Source of the DNA: Methylorubrum aminovorans
GTDB lineage: Bacteria; Pseudomonadota; Alphaproteobacteria; Rhizobiales; Beijerinckiaceae
Direction: 5' to 3'
NCBI RefSeq assembly: GCF_022179725.1
Contig: NZ_BPRC01000009.1
Coordinates: forward strand, 62,001 to 126,000
DNA: 64,000 nucleotides
This document shows positions 20,489 to 30,179 of the stretch, piece by piece; positions within the stretch are counted from its first letter, which is position 1; the number at the start of each line of letters is the position of its first letter. The notes beneath the pieces were generated by a model. It was not told the DNA's origin and did not search any database. It saw only the letters and a list, made by a program, of their open reading frames with translations. The translations under genes were made by a program, and so were the position numbers.

Positions 20489-20905
20489 TCAACCCTCCGG
20501 CTCGAAGCCGAGCGCGACGCCGTTCATGCAGTAGCGCAGGCCCGTCGGGGCCGGGCCATCCTCGAAGACGTGACCGAGATGGCCCTTGCAGCGGGCGCAA
20601 TGCACCTCGGTGCGGGTCATCCAATGACTGCGGTCGACCTGCGTCTCGACCGCGCCCTCGAGCGGCGCGAAGAAGCTCGGCCAGCCGCTGCCCGACTCGT
20701 ACTTGGTGCCGCTCTCGAACAGTGGGGCACCGCATCCGGCGCAGGAGAAGGTGCCGGGGCGCTTCTCGGCGTTGAGGCCGCTCGTGCCGGCCCGCTCGGT
20801 GCCGTGCTCGCGCAGCACGTGATATTGTTCAGGCGTCAGCGCCGCGCGCCACTCCGCCTCGGTGCGGATCTCGGGATCAGTCCCGATCAGATCGGATCCG
20901 GCCAT
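20489..20905 (-). CDS. msrB: Peptide-methionine (R)-S-oxide reductase
   Basis: Reduces methionine-R-sulfoxide in oxidised proteins using thioredoxin. The 138-residue product has both zinc CxxC pairs (C55/C58 in CAGCG, C103/C106 in CARCKG) and catalytic C126 in [10 protein letters not shown]. Other family blocks are [12 protein letters not shown] and [14 protein letters not shown] 20905 gives a cytoplasmic form without signal peptide. A longer in-frame extension upstream is not family-like. Confidence 0.95.
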   Translation of the reverse strand: MAGSDLIGTDPEIRTEAEWRAALTPEQYHVLREHGTERAGTSGLNAEKRPGTFSCAGCGAPLFESGTKYESGSGWPSFFAPLEGAVETQVDRSHWMTRTEVHCARCKGHLGHVFEDGPAPTGLRYCMNGVALGFEPEG

Positions 20906-21021
20906 GGTCGCGTTCCTCGGTTCGTTTCTCGTTCGGCAAAATGGTGCCGGGCATCGCTTGTCACGAGTGCGACCCGCGCGCGCAAGATCGGATGATGCAC
21001 CGGTGATGCCTTGTCCGCGGC

Positions 21022-22176
21022 TCAGGCCGCCGCGCCCACCGTGTCGGCCATGCGCGCGCCGCGCTGCCCCAGCGGTTTCTGCGGGCTCGTGGTCGAGTCG
21101 CGGGCGGTCTGATGCTCGATCTCGGCATTGATCTCGCCCCCGAGCAGCACGATCGTCGCCGAGATCCAGATCCAGGTCATGAAGCCGATCACGGCGCCGA
21201 GCGAGCCGTAAGTCTCGTTGTAGTTGCCGAAATTGGCGACGTACCAAGAGAACAGGATCGAGGCGATGAGCCAAAGCAGGCCGGCCACCACGCTGCCCGC
21301 GCCGACCCAGCGCCAGCGCGCCCGCTCGCGGCTCGGGCCGTAGCGGTAGAGCACGGCAAGCCCGCCGAGCAGGACGAGGAGCAGCGCCGGCCAGCGCGCC
21401 ATGGCGATGAGGCGGGCCCCGTCGCCGAGGCCGAGGAAGTTGAACACCACCGGCAGCACGACGATCGACATCAGCGCCAGGATGATGAACAGCAGCGCGC
21501 CCGCGGTGAAGGTGAGCGAGCGGACATTAAGCCAGAAGAAGTTGCGCTTCTCCTCCTCCTCGTAGACCACGTTGAGCGCATCGAACATCGCCTTCATGGC
21601 GGCGTTGGCGCTCCACAGCGACAGCGTCAGGCTGGTGAAGAAGGTGAAACCGAGTGCGCTACTGTCCTTGGTGGCGATGCGCTTGACCTGCTCGCCGATG
21701 ATCTCGATGGCGCTCTCGGGCAGCACGCCGTGCAGCGTGGCGAGGTGGACGTTGATCGTGTTCACGTCGGCCACGAGCCCGTAGCAGGTGACGAGCGCGG
21801 CGATGGCCGGAAACAGCGAGAGCAGGGTGTAGAAGGTGACGCCCGCCGCCACCGAGAGCACCCGGTCCTTGTTGAACTCCAGGTAGACCCGCGTGGCGAT
21901 GTCCCACCAGCCGGGGGACGGGATCTCGCCGGGATGGTCGGCGGCGCGCCCGCGGTCGGCCTGCGTCGCCGCCACCCATCGGGCCGCGCGGCCCTCGTGG
22001 GAATGGGCGCCGCCATTGGGCTCCTTCGCCTCGGGAGGCTCCGGCGGCGCGTCGTCGGGCCGGCGCCGGGGCGCGGCAGCGAGCGCGACCAGAGCCGCCC
22101 CCATCATCAGGGTCCAGAGCACGGAGGCCGTGCTCTCCGCAGGCAGGCGGGGCGGGATCTGAGGGGAGGACGGCAT
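21022..22176 (-). CDS. YihY/BrkB family inner-membrane protein
   Basis: A 384-residue protein with a variable N-terminal region (one helix, then a charged Pro-rich stretch), and then the YihY/BrkB core of six helices. Core motifs include [40 protein letters not shown] and [20 protein letters not shown]. Once called ribonuclease BN; the actual role is unsettled, and transport is suspected (family knowledge). An EcfG-like motif lies about 58 bases upstream of the start. Confidence 0.9.
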   Translation of the reverse strand: MPSSPQIPPRLPAESTASVLWTLMMGAALVALAAAPRRRPDDAPPEPPEAKEPNGGAHSHEGRAARWVAATQADRGRAADHPGEIPSPGWWDIATRVYLEFNKDRVLSVAAGVTFYTLLSLFPAIAALVTCYGLVADVNTINVHLATLHGVLPESAIEIIGEQVKRIATKDSSALGFTFFTSLTLSLWSANAAMKAMFDALNVVYEEEEKRNFFWLNVRSLTFTAGALLFIILALMSIVVLPVVFNFLGLGDGARLIAMARWPALLLVLLGGLAVLYRYGPSRERARWRWVGAGSVVAGLLWLIASILFSWYVANFGNYNETYGSLGAVIGFMTWIWISATIVLLGGEINAEIEHQTARDSTTSPQKPLGQRGARMADTVGAAA

Positions 22177-22233
22177 GGCTCGCGGGGTCGGGCACGCGCG
22201 ATTCGGGCGCGCACCTTGGGTGAGACGCGGTTC

Positions 22234-22259
22234 AACCCCGGATCAGGCTTGGCCGTTCC
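22234..22259 (-). promoter_or_regulatory. Candidate EcfG promoter for the BrkB gene
   Basis: Minus-strand GGAAC is followed after 17 bases by GGTT. The consensus -10 is CGTT, so one base differs. It lies 58 bases before the start codon at 22176. Confidence 0.35.
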
Positions 22260-22346
22260 CTCCAACCACGCGGCATCCCGTGGAAAAATCCAGAGGAGAG
22301 AAGGTGATGGCGCGCGAGGCCTGCGGCGGGCGTCTTCGAAAAGCCG

Positions 22347-23852
22347 TCAACCGCCCTCGCGCTCCGGCAGCGGTGCCTCAAGCGTGAGGACGAGGCCGTG
22401 GGTGCGGTAGTCGATCTTGGCCTCACCGCCGAACTCGGCGGCCAGCACCCGCTCGATCATCCGCGTACCGAAGCCGACGCGAGACGGCTTCTCCACGGGC
22501 GGACCGTCGAGCTCCTCCCAGCGCAGCGACAGGCGCTTGGACACCGGTCCCTCGACCTCCCAGTTGAGGATCACCCGACCGGACTCGTTCGAGAGGCCGC
22601 CGTATTTCACCGCATTGGTGGCGAGTTCGTGCAGCGCCATCACCACGGCCAGCGTCAGGCGGGCCGTAAGGCGCACCTCCGGGCCGCCGAAGCGAATGCG
22701 GTTGCGCGGGGTGACGCGGAACGGTTGCAGGGCGCTCTCCACCGCTTCGGCGAGGGTCGCGCCGTCGGTGGCCTCCGAGGTGAGGATGTCGTGGGCGGTG
22801 GCGAGCGAATTGAGGCGCGCGTCGAGCGTCCGGCGGGCATCGTCGAGCGAGGCGGCGTTGCGCAGGGTCTGGTGGGCGATGGACTGGACCGTGGCGATGG
22901 AGTTCTTCACCCGGTGCTTCATCTCGGCGGCGAGCAGGGCGCGCTGCTCGTCGGCCCGCTTGCGCTCGGTCACGTCGAGCGAGATGCCGGCCATGGAGAG
23001 CGGTGCCCCGTCGGCCCGGTAATAGGCCCGGCCGCGCAGCTGCACCCAGCGGACCTCGCCGCAGGGCGCCGAGACGCGGTGCTCGACGTCGTAATCGCTG
23101 CGGCGGTCGATGGCGGCCTTCATCGCCGCCTGCATCCGCTCGCGATCCTCCGGCACCACGGCCTCGACGAGGTCATCGTAGGAGAAAGGCTCGCCGAGCG
23201 GTCGGCCGAAATTCAGCTTGCACAGGTCCGAGGCGACGAGCCGGCGCTCGGCGAGGTCGAGGGTCCAGGCGCCGAGCCGGCCGGCGGCGAGCATGAATTC
23301 GAGGCGGTGCTCGCTGCGGGTGAGATCGTCGTTGCGGCGCTCGACCTCTTGTTCCAGGGCGTCGCGGTCGCGCTGGAGCCGGACCATGCGGTCGCGCTCC
23401 AAAGTCACGTCGAACTGCGAGGCGAAGAAATAGGTGAGCTGCCCCTCGTCGTTGAAGACCGGCGAGATCAGCAGGCGGTTCCAGAACACCTCGCCGCTCT
23501 TCTTGTGATTGAGCAGCTCGAGTTCGACCGGCACCCGCCGCTCGATGGAGTCGCGGATGCGCGCCACGTCGCGGGGGTCGGTCTCCTGCCCCTGCAGGAA
23601 GCGGCAATTGCGCCCGAGGATCTCGTCGCGGCCGTAGCCGGTGAGCTTGATGAAGGCGTCGTTGACGAAGATGATCGGGTTGTCGGGCCGGTGCGGGTCG
23701 GTGATGAGCATCGGCATCCGCGTCGCCTTGACGGCGGCGGCGAACGGATCGGAGCTGTCGGAGACGCGGACCAGCTCGGCATCGATCCGGTCCTGCTCGG
23801 TACTGCTGGTCACGTTCGAACGAAACTCCGCGGTTTGAACAACACACACCAT
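22347..23852 (-). CDS. LOV-PAS HWE-type sensor histidine kinase
   Basis: Likely blue-light receptor kinase, 501 residues. Residues about 45-150 are a LOV domain with the photo-adduct cysteine C83 in GRNCRFLQGQET and the FMN-binding ILITDP/FVNDAF and QFDVT segments. A second PAS domain spans about 195-300. The kinase is HWE/HisKA_2: phospho-acceptor H313 in EMKHRVKNSIATVQ, N-box HELATNAVKYGGLS, and the name-giving WE in LSLRWEELDG. ATG 23852 is preferred; an upstream start at 23876 adds 8 residues. No response regulator is adjacent. Confidence 0.92.
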   Translation of the reverse strand: MVCVVQTAEFRSNVTSSTEQDRIDAELVRVSDSSDPFAAAVKATRMPMLITDPHRPDNPIIFVNDAFIKLTGYGRDEILGRNCRFLQGQETDPRDVARIRDSIERRVPVELELLNHKKSGEVFWNRLLISPVFNDEGQLTYFFASQFDVTLERDRMVRLQRDRDALEQEVERRNDDLTRSEHRLEFMLAAGRLGAWTLDLAERRLVASDLCKLNFGRPLGEPFSYDDLVEAVVPEDRERMQAAMKAAIDRRSDYDVEHRVSAPCGEVRWVQLRGRAYYRADGAPLSMAGISLDVTERKRADEQRALLAAEMKHRVKNSIATVQSIAHQTLRNAASLDDARRTLDARLNSLATAHDILTSEATDGATLAEAVESALQPFRVTPRNRIRFGGPEVRLTARLTLAVVMALHELATNAVKYGGLSNESGRVILNWEVEGPVSKRLSLRWEELDGPPVEKPSRVGFGTRMIERVLAAEFGGEAKIDYRTHGLVLTLEAPLPEREGG

Positions 23853-24008
23853 GGGCGCGCAGCGGCTCGCTGCCACCGGGACGGCTCAACCTCCCGGAAC
23901 CCTATGGCCCGCTCTTATCACCCGCACAGCGAAGCATCGCATCACAGGAATGAGAGCGCCAGCGCCCGGAAGGGGTCGGCATTCCGGTTCGGGAACAGGC
24001 CAATGGAG

Positions 24009-24026
24009 ACCCTTTCGCGAGAGGGT
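24009..24026. repeat. Short palindrome between matB and the LOV kinase
   Basis: ACCCTTTCGC and GAGAGGGT form a near-perfect hairpin with one mismatch. It lies 38 bases past the stop of the leftward acyl-CoA synthetase and may help to terminate it. It belongs to the same CCTCTC/GAGAGG style as 15831-15855. Confidence 0.4.
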
Positions 24027-24063
24027 GGATCCGCCGGCCGCCGAGCCATCCGTCGATGCGCCC

Positions 24064-25596
24064 TCAGCCGCGATAGAGGTCGGCGTGCGTCTCGCGCAAA
24101 AGATTTTTTTGCACCTTGCCCATGGCGTTGCGGGGCAGTTCCGATGCGAAGAGCACGCGCTTGGGACACTTGTACTTGGCCAGCCGTCCCTCCAGCGCCG
24201 CGAGAACCGCGGCCTCGTCGGGCGCGCCCTCGCCCGGCACGACCACGGCGGTCACGCCCTCACCGAAATCGGGATGGGGGAGGCCGATCACCGCGGATTC
24301 GACGACGCCCGGCAACTCGTCGATCTCAGTCTCGATCTCTTTGGGGTAGACGTTGTAGCCGCCGGTGATGATGAGGTCCTTGCCGCGGCCGACGATGTGG
24401 ACGTAGCCGTCGCGGTCGATCTTGCCGAGATCACCGGTGATAAAGAACCCGTCGACCTTCAGCTCGGCGGCAGTCTTTTCCGGCATGCGCCAGTAGCCCT
24501 GGAACACGTTCGGGCCCTTGACCTCGATCATCCCGACCTCCTCGGGGCCGAGCGGTGCCCCGGTCTCGGGATCGACCACCCGCAAGGTCACCCCCGGCAG
24601 CGGGAAGCCGACCGTGCCGGCCCGCCGCGCCCCCTCGTAGGGGTTCGAGGTGTTCATGTTGGTCTCGGTCATGCCGTAGCGTTCGAGGATGGCGTGGCCG
24701 GTGCGCTGCTGCCATTCGCGGTGCGTCTCGGCCAGAAGCGGCGCTGAGCCCGAGACGAACAAGCGCATATGCGCCGCCGCCTCGCGGGTGAGGCCGGGCT
24801 CCTTCAGGAGGCGGGTGTAGAAGGTCGGCACCCCCATCATCGCGGTGGCCCGCGGCATCAACTCCAGGATTTTTTTCGCGTCCAACCGGGGCAGGAACAG
24901 CATCGTGCCGCCGGTGGCGAGCACGATGTTGGTAGCCACGAACAGGCCATGGGTGTGGAACACCGGCAGGGCGTGGATGAGCACGTCGCGTTCGGTGAAG
25001 TGCCAGTACTGCGCCAGCGTCAGCGCGTTCGAGGCGAGGTTGTCGTGGCTCAGCATGGCGCCCTTGGAGCGCCCGGTCGTGCCCGAGGTGTAGAGGATGG
25101 CGGCGAGGTTGTCGGGCCCGCGCGGCACGTCGGCGAAGTCGGGGCTCGCCGCGTCGGCGGCCTGCGCCATGCTGCCGTGGCCGGCCGCATCGAGGCTGCG
25201 GACCTGCTTCACGCCGGCCTGCGCGGCCACCGCCGACAGGTCGGCCTCGCGGGCCGGGTCGCAGACGAACAGGGCCGGCTCCGCGTCGCCGAGGAAGTAG
25301 GCGATCTCGGGCGCGGTATAGGCGGTGTTGAGCGGCAGGAAGACCGCGCCCGCCCGCACTGCACCGAGATAGAGGAAGATGACCTCGGCGCTCTTCTCGA
25401 CCTGCGCCGCGACCCGGTCGCCGGGCTTCACCCCGAGGGCCTGGAGAGCGTTCGCGTAGGCGCCCGACCGGGCGACCAGGTCGGCATAGGTGTAACGCGC
25501 GCCGTCCGGCGTCTCGATGAAGACCTTGGCGCCCGGCTCGGCCGGGGCATGGCTGCGCACGAGACCGAACAGATGGTTGACGGGTCGTTCGGCCAT
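24064..25596 (-). CDS. matB: Malonyl-CoA synthetase (acyl-CoA synthetase family)
   Basis: AMP-forming ligase, probably malonate + CoA + ATP to malonyl-CoA. The 510-residue protein starts MAERPVNHLFGLVRSHAPAE, very like rhizobial MatB. The ANL motifs are present: AILYTSGTTGRSKGAMLSH, ERYGMTETNMNTSNPYEGAR, FFITGDLGKID and the C-terminal lysine in RNAMGKVQKN. The ATG at 25596 follows GAGGAA. No malonate carrier (matC) or decarboxylase (matA) gene is adjacent, so substrate assignment rests on overall similarity. Confidence 0.85.
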   Translation of the reverse strand: MAERPVNHLFGLVRSHAPAEPGAKVFIETPDGARYTYADLVARSGAYANALQALGVKPGDRVAAQVEKSAEVIFLYLGAVRAGAVFLPLNTAYTAPEIAYFLGDAEPALFVCDPAREADLSAVAAQAGVKQVRSLDAAGHGSMAQAADAASPDFADVPRGPDNLAAILYTSGTTGRSKGAMLSHDNLASNALTLAQYWHFTERDVLIHALPVFHTHGLFVATNIVLATGGTMLFLPRLDAKKILELMPRATAMMGVPTFYTRLLKEPGLTREAAAHMRLFVSGSAPLLAETHREWQQRTGHAILERYGMTETNMNTSNPYEGARRAGTVGFPLPGVTLRVVDPETGAPLGPEEVGMIEVKGPNVFQGYWRMPEKTAAELKVDGFFITGDLGKIDRDGYVHIVGRGKDLIITGGYNVYPKEIETEIDELPGVVESAVIGLPHPDFGEGVTAVVVPGEGAPDEAAVLAALEGRLAKYKCPKRVLFASELPRNAMGKVQKNLLRETHADLYRG

Positions 25597-25762
25597 CGCG
25601 GGGTTCCTCACCGAATGTCCTGTAATGGATTTTTGCGCCCGATCCGTGCGGATCCTTGCGACGTTTCCTGTCCTCCGCATTGGCGCGGGCGTGCGCTTCG
25701 TTCAAGCGGGAACGATCGGGAAAGATCGCCGGCGACGTCTCAGGCCGCCCGCGCTGTCAGCC

Positions 25763-26215
25763 TCACTCCGTCGGGATGCGCCCGACCGAACAGAGGGTGC
25801 GCAGCGCCCCCGCGCTGTCGGTGTAGCAGCTCGCCGACCAACCGTTCTGCTGGATGAAGGATTTGCGGCCCTCGCGCAGGGCTGTCTGGTAGGCGCGGGC
25901 CAGGATCGGCTCCACGGTCGCGGCCGGCTCGCCGACGACGAGTTCGGCGGCGATCGTCAGCTCGCGAAAATACTCCGCGGAGGGCGAGGGATCACCGGAG
26001 GCCGCCTGCACGATGGGCTGGGCGCGGCAGGTGAGATCGAGCCGGATGCCGCTCGCCGCGCGGACGTCAATGCTGGGACCGACCCGGCGGCCGGCCTTCT
26101 TCGCGCCGGTCGCCTGGGCGATGCGGGCGGCGAGCGCGTCGCATTCGTCGGCGCGCGCGGCGGCCTGCGTGACGGGGGACAGGAGAAACAAGGCGGCGAG
26201 GAGCGGGCGGAGCAT
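25763..26215 (-). CDS. Hypothetical secreted protein
   Basis: A 150-residue protein with a Sec signal peptide (MLRPLLAALFLLSPVTQAAA-RA). The mature part has four cysteines and no recognisable domain; a pattern such as RAASGIRLDLTCRAQP followed by GWSASCYTDSAGALRTLCSVG suggests a disulfide-bonded periplasmic domain. The gene stands alone and diverges from the collagen-like gene. Confidence 0.72.
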   Translation of the reverse strand: MLRPLLAALFLLSPVTQAAARADECDALAARIAQATGAKKAGRRVGPSIDVRAASGIRLDLTCRAQPIVQAASGDPSPSAEYFRELTIAAELVVGEPAATVEPILARAYQTALREGRKSFIQQNGWSASCYTDSAGALRTLCSVGRIPTE

Positions 26216-26552
26216 GGCGGCAGGTCGGTCTCGGGGTCGCACGTCCCGGCTCGCCGCGTCCCGATGGGCCCTCGGCGGATCGGGCACTTCGCCGGTCTTC
26301 TTAAGGTATCGTCCCGCCCATGGCTTCCGCTTTTCTGCGGCGGCACCCGCGCAGCGCTGCCACTCACGGCGGTCGCGCGGGAGGATCTGTGGACCGTCTC
26401 GCAAATAGCCAGACGTGCGAGGACCTTGGCTTGTGGATACGCATTGTGGACGGTTGTGGACGATCGCGCGGGGTTGACCCTTGCGGGCCAGCAACCGAAA
26501 CCTGCTCGCCGCCGCGCCAGAAGATGCGCGGGTCAAGATCGGAGGAGCGAGG
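26216..26552. other. Divergent intergenic region with TGTGGA repeats
   Basis: A 337-base gap between a leftward secreted-protein gene and the rightward collagen-like gene. Four TGTGGA hexamers occur on the plus strand at 26388, 26432, 26445 and 26455, the last three as TTGTGGA. Nothing coding is convincing. Confidence 0.6.
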
Positions 26553-27467
26553 ATGCGGATGAAGCGGAGCCTGGTCGGACGGACGCCGGCATCCCGGCGA
26601 GAGCCTTCCCGCACCTCTCTGGCGATCCTCTCGCCGCTCGTGATCGCGCTCGGCCTCGCTCTCGCCGGACCGGCGGCGGCGCAGGGCGAGTCCGCCGCGT
26701 CACCGTCGCGGCCAGCCCGCGCCGGCGCGACGGCCGCGCGCGCGCCGGCCCCGCCGATCCAGATCTGGGACGCGCGCATCGAGGGCGGCAACCTCCAGGT
26801 CACCGGCAGCGTGCGCAAGAGCGGCGTGACCGTGACCCTCGACGACGACATTTCCGTCCTGTCCGACCGGCGCGGTCGTTTCGAGTTCCGGCTGCCCTAC
26901 CGGCCCGCAACCTGCGTCGCGGTGATCAAAGTCGGCGAGGACGAGCGTGAGGCCGTGGTTGCCAACTGCGCGCCGGAGGGACCGGCCGGCAAGCCGGGCG
27001 AGCCGGGCCCGGCTGGGCCGCAGGGGACGGCGGGGCTGCAAGGACCGCCCGGTCCCGCGGGGCCGAAGGGGGACGCCGGACCCAAGGGCGATCAGGGACC
27101 GAAGGGAGAGGCCGGACCACAGGGCGAGCCGGGCCCTAAGGGAGAAGCGGGTCTTGCCGGATCTCCGGGCGCGCCGGGGCCGAAGGGTGAAACGGGCGCG
27201 AAGGGCGAGCGCGGCCCCAAGGGCGAGCCGGGCGCAAAGGGCGAGCCGGGCGCGAAAGCGGAGGCCGCCGCGACGGTGCCAGCCCCGTTCCGGGTCGTGC
27301 GGGCGCGCGCCTGCACGGACACCGGCTGCACGCTCACCTGCGAGGCGGGCGAGGTGCTGGCCTCGGCCACCTGCCAGACAGGCGGTGCGGCGGCCCTGGA
27401 CGGGGAGGCCAAGGCCTCGTGTCCGGCCGGCAGCGGCGGCATGGTCGGGATCTGCGCCCGGCCCTGA
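26553..27467 (+). CDS. Collagen-like secreted protein
   Basis: A 304-residue protein. Residues about 1-45 form a long positively charged signal peptide ([21 protein letters not shown]). A beta-rich domain of roughly 90 residues follows, resembling an OB/transthyretin-like fold by pattern only. About 30 continuous Gly-X-Y triplets then run (for instance [19 protein letters not shown]). The last 65 residues hold six cysteines. Triplets are rich in GPKGE/GPKGD, the most stable type without hydroxyproline. A strong SD, GGAGGAGCGAGG, directly precedes ATG 26553. Likely a surface or extracellular trimeric protein; role unknown. Confidence 0.88.
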   Translation: MRMKRSLVGRTPASRREPSRTSLAILSPLVIALGLALAGPAAAQGESAASPSRPARAGATAARAPAPPIQIWDARIEGGNLQVTGSVRKSGVTVTLDDDISVLSDRRGRFEFRLPYRPATCVAVIKVGEDEREAVVANCAPEGPAGKPGEPGPAGPQGTAGLQGPPGPAGPKGDAGPKGDQGPKGEAGPQGEPGPKGEAGLAGSPGAPGPKGETGAKGERGPKGEPGAKGEPGAKAEAAATVPAPFRVVRARACTDTGCTLTCEAGEVLASATCQTGGAAALDGEAKASCPAGSGGMVGICARP

Positions 27468-27474
27468 GCCGGGC

Positions 27475-28698
27475 TCAGGGCTGCCGATCGAGCCAGGCGA
27501 GCATCCCCTTCGCCGCCGCCCGGCCGCTGGCGAAGGCAGCCTGGAGCAGGTAGCCGCCGGTCGGCGCCTCCCAATCGAGCATCTCGCCGGCCAGGAACAG
27601 GCCGGGCCGCGCCCGCAGCATGAACTGCGCGTCGAGTTCGCTGAAGGCGACGCCGCCCGCCGTCGAGATCGCCCGCGCGATCGGCGCAGGCGCGCCGAGC
27701 CTCAGGGGCGCCGCCTTGATCGCGGCTGCCAGCGCGGCGGCTTCCGACGGCAGAGCGTTGGCGTGTGCCTCGCGCAGCAGGCCGATCGCGGCCGGGCTGA
27801 GCGAGGCTGCCTTGCGCAGGCGGGTGGAGAGACTTTCGCCGGGCCGGCTTTTGGCGAGACGCGCCGTCAGCGCGCCCGCATCGAGATCCGGGCGCAGGTC
27901 GAGGACGAGTTCGGCGACGCCGTCGCGCTCCACCGCCTCGCGGATCGGCCGCGAGAGCGCGTAGATCACGCCCCCTTCGATGCCGTCCGCCGTGGCGACG
28001 GCCTCGCCTCGGGCGCTGGTGGCACCGATGCGCGCGGCGAGGCGTTTGAGCGGCTCGCCCGCGAAGCGCCCGGCGAAATGCGCCGACCACGCGACGCGGA
28101 AGCCGACATTGGCGGGCCTGAGGGGCGCGACGGCGACACCACTCTCCTCCAGTAGCGGAACCCAGGCCCCGTCCGATCCGAGCCGCGGCCAGCTCGCCCC
28201 GCCGAGCGCGAGCAAAGCCGCCCGCGGCCGGACGACCTGCGCCTCCTCCGGCGTTTCGAAGCGCAGCGCACCCTCCTCCAGGCCGACGAGCCGGTGCCGG
28301 GTGCGAATCACGACTCCGAGCCTGTCGAGGCGGGCGAGCCAAGCGCGCAGCAGCGGCGAGGCCTTGAAGCTTTCCGGGAAAACCCGGCCGCTCGATCCGA
28401 CGAAGGTGGGCTGCCCCAGTTCGTCGCACCACGCCCGCAGCGCGTCGGGCGGATAGGCCTCGACCGCCGCCGGCAGGCGCGGATCGACCGGGGCGTAGCG
28501 TTCCAGAAAGTCCGGCATCGGCTCGGAATGGGTCAGGTTGAGCCCGCCGCGCCCGGCGATGAGCAGCTTTCGGCCGACCGATGGCATGCGCTCGTAGACC
28601 GTGACCGGCCGTCCCGCGCCGGCCAACCACTCCGCCGCCGCCAGTCCCGCCGGGCCCCCGCCGACGATGGCGATTCCGTTCTCTCGATCCGCATCCAT
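27475..28698 (-). CDS. NAD(P)/FAD-dependent oxidoreductase, HI0933/TIGR03862-like flavoprotein
   Basis: A 407-residue flavoprotein. The FAD dinucleotide motif IVGGGPAGLAAAEWLAG is at the N terminus, followed by SVGRKLLIAGRGGLNLTHSE, the typical HI0933/BaiN-like block. The C-terminal FAD block is FLAGEMLDWEAPTGGYLLQA. The substrate is unknown; related proteins are sometimes annotated as aminoacetone oxidases or BaiN. It ends 7 bases from the convergent collagen-like gene. Confidence 0.9.
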   Translation of the reverse strand: MDADRENGIAIVGGGPAGLAAAEWLAGAGRPVTVYERMPSVGRKLLIAGRGGLNLTHSEPMPDFLERYAPVDPRLPAAVEAYPPDALRAWCDELGQPTFVGSSGRVFPESFKASPLLRAWLARLDRLGVVIRTRHRLVGLEEGALRFETPEEAQVVRPRAALLALGGASWPRLGSDGAWVPLLEESGVAVAPLRPANVGFRVAWSAHFAGRFAGEPLKRLAARIGATSARGEAVATADGIEGGVIYALSRPIREAVERDGVAELVLDLRPDLDAGALTARLAKSRPGESLSTRLRKAASLSPAAIGLLREAHANALPSEAAALAAAIKAAPLRLGAPAPIARAISTAGGVAFSELDAQFMLRARPGLFLAGEMLDWEAPTGGYLLQAAFASGRAAAKGMLAWLDRQP

Positions 28699-29012
28699 GG
28701 TCCGCGGCAGGGCCCGGAGCGAGCCCCGCTGTCAAGCGGAACGGATTCGAAAATCCGTCATTCGCTTTGTGGATGATGGCCAGGGATGAAAATCGCGCTG
28801 CCCTTGATTCGACGCGATCTCCTCTCTAACTGCCCGGCATCGGCTGCGGGCCCCTCTGGCGGAACGCGCACCGTGCTCCTCGCGACGCTCCCGGACTTCC
28901 GGTGAGACCATTCGTCCGCCGGTTCGGCGGCCTGTTCGAGAGAGGCGCGGCAGACGCTTCCGCGATGTCGGAGCCGATGCTCTCCCGAAAGTGAAGCATC
29001 CGGTCCCGCGCG
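28699..29012. other. Divergent gap with the terC leader
   Basis: A 314-base gap. No other gene is supported. Several short GC-rich stems occur at 28850-28960. TerC genes are often preceded by yybP-ykoY manganese riboswitches, but I cannot trace its conserved core with confidence. Confidence 0.5.
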
Positions 29013-30038
29013 ATGATGATGGAATTTTTCACCCACGAGTGGCTCGGCAAGCCCGTCTGGATGTGGCTCGGCTTCCACGCCTTGGTGGCCGGCCTGCTCG
29101 CCTTCGATCTCGGCCTGCTCCACCGAGACAAGAACCACGAGATCGGCGTGAAGGAGAGCCTGCTCCTCACCGCCTTCTACTTCACCCTCGGCCTCGCCTT
29201 CGGCGGCTGGATCTGGTGGATGCTCGGCTTCGACCCGGCTCAGGAATACGTGACCGGCCTGGTGATCGAGAAGTCGCTGTCGATGGACAACGTCTTCGTG
29301 ATTGCGGTGATCCTCACCTCGCTGGGCGTGCCGCGGGCGGCCCAGCACCGGGTGCTGGTCTGGGGCATCCTCGCCGCCGTGCTCCTGCGCGGCCTAATGA
29401 TCGGGCTCGGCTCCGCCCTCGTGCAGCAGGCGCACTGGGTGCTCTCGGTCTTCGCTGTCTTCCTGCTCTATATCGGCATCAAGATGCTCGTCTCGAAAGA
29501 GGAGGACGAGCAGGACATCCAGAACAGCACCTCCATGCGCCTGCTCAAGAAGTGGGTCCGCATCACCGAGAAGCCGGAGGGGCAGCACTTCATCGTCCGC
29601 AAGCCCGACCCGAAGACGGGCAAGATTGTGCGCTGGCTGACGCCGCTCGCCGTCGCGCTGGTGCTCGTCAACATCGCGGACGTAATCTTCGCCGTCGACA
29701 GCGTGCCGGCGATCTTCGCGATCACCACCGACCCGTTCATCGTCTACACCTCGAACATCTTCGCCATCCTGGGCCTGCGCGCGCTCTACTTTGCGCTTGC
29801 GGCGATGGTAGACCGCTTCGCCTACCTGAAGACGGCGCTCGCCCTGATCCTGCTGTTCATCGGCGCCAAGATCATCGTGGCCGACACGCTCGACCTGATC
29901 CACCTGCCGCCGTGGGTCTCGCTCCTCGTGACCCTGGTCCTTCTCACCTTCGGTGTCGTCTACAGCCTGTGGCGCACCCGCGCCGCGGCGGAGCCGGAAA
30001 ACCAGAAGCCCCCGGCGGAAATCGCACACAGAACCTAA
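29013..30038 (+). CDS. TerC family integral membrane protein
   Basis: A 341-residue protein with about nine helices. Two symmetric acidic membrane motifs mark the family: VIEKSLSMDNVFVIAVIL and NIADVIFAVDSVPAIFAIT. TerC proteins (Alx-like, MeeF/MeeY) export or handle Mn2+ and help to metallate exoenzymes; older annotation ties them to tellurite (family knowledge). Three ATG codons start at 29013; the first is used. Alone in its transcription unit. Confidence 0.92.
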   Translation: MMMEFFTHEWLGKPVWMWLGFHALVAGLLAFDLGLLHRDKNHEIGVKESLLLTAFYFTLGLAFGGWIWWMLGFDPAQEYVTGLVIEKSLSMDNVFVIAVILTSLGVPRAAQHRVLVWGILAAVLLRGLMIGLGSALVQQAHWVLSVFAVFLLYIGIKMLVSKEEDEQDIQNSTSMRLLKKWVRITEKPEGQHFIVRKPDPKTGKIVRWLTPLAVALVLVNIADVIFAVDSVPAIFAITTDPFIVYTSNIFAILGLRALYFALAAMVDRFAYLKTALALILLFIGAKIIVADTLDLIHLPPWVSLLVTLVLLTFGVVYSLWRTRAAAEPENQKPPAEIAHRT

Positions 30039-30179
30039 GGTGGCCTTCGATCCGTGCCGGCGCCTTCCCGATCCGGCACGCTGCGCCGGCAGGGTCTCGG
30101 ACGGTTCGTTCACGATCTTGCGCGATGCTGGGGACAGGCCGGGGAACCGGCTGCGTCCCCAGTGTTTTCGGGCTCGACC

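Noticed and set aside
30143..30166. EcfG-like motif before the gene at 30180
   Set aside because: The spacing between GGAAC and TGTT is 15 bases, and only 13 bases separate it from the start codon.
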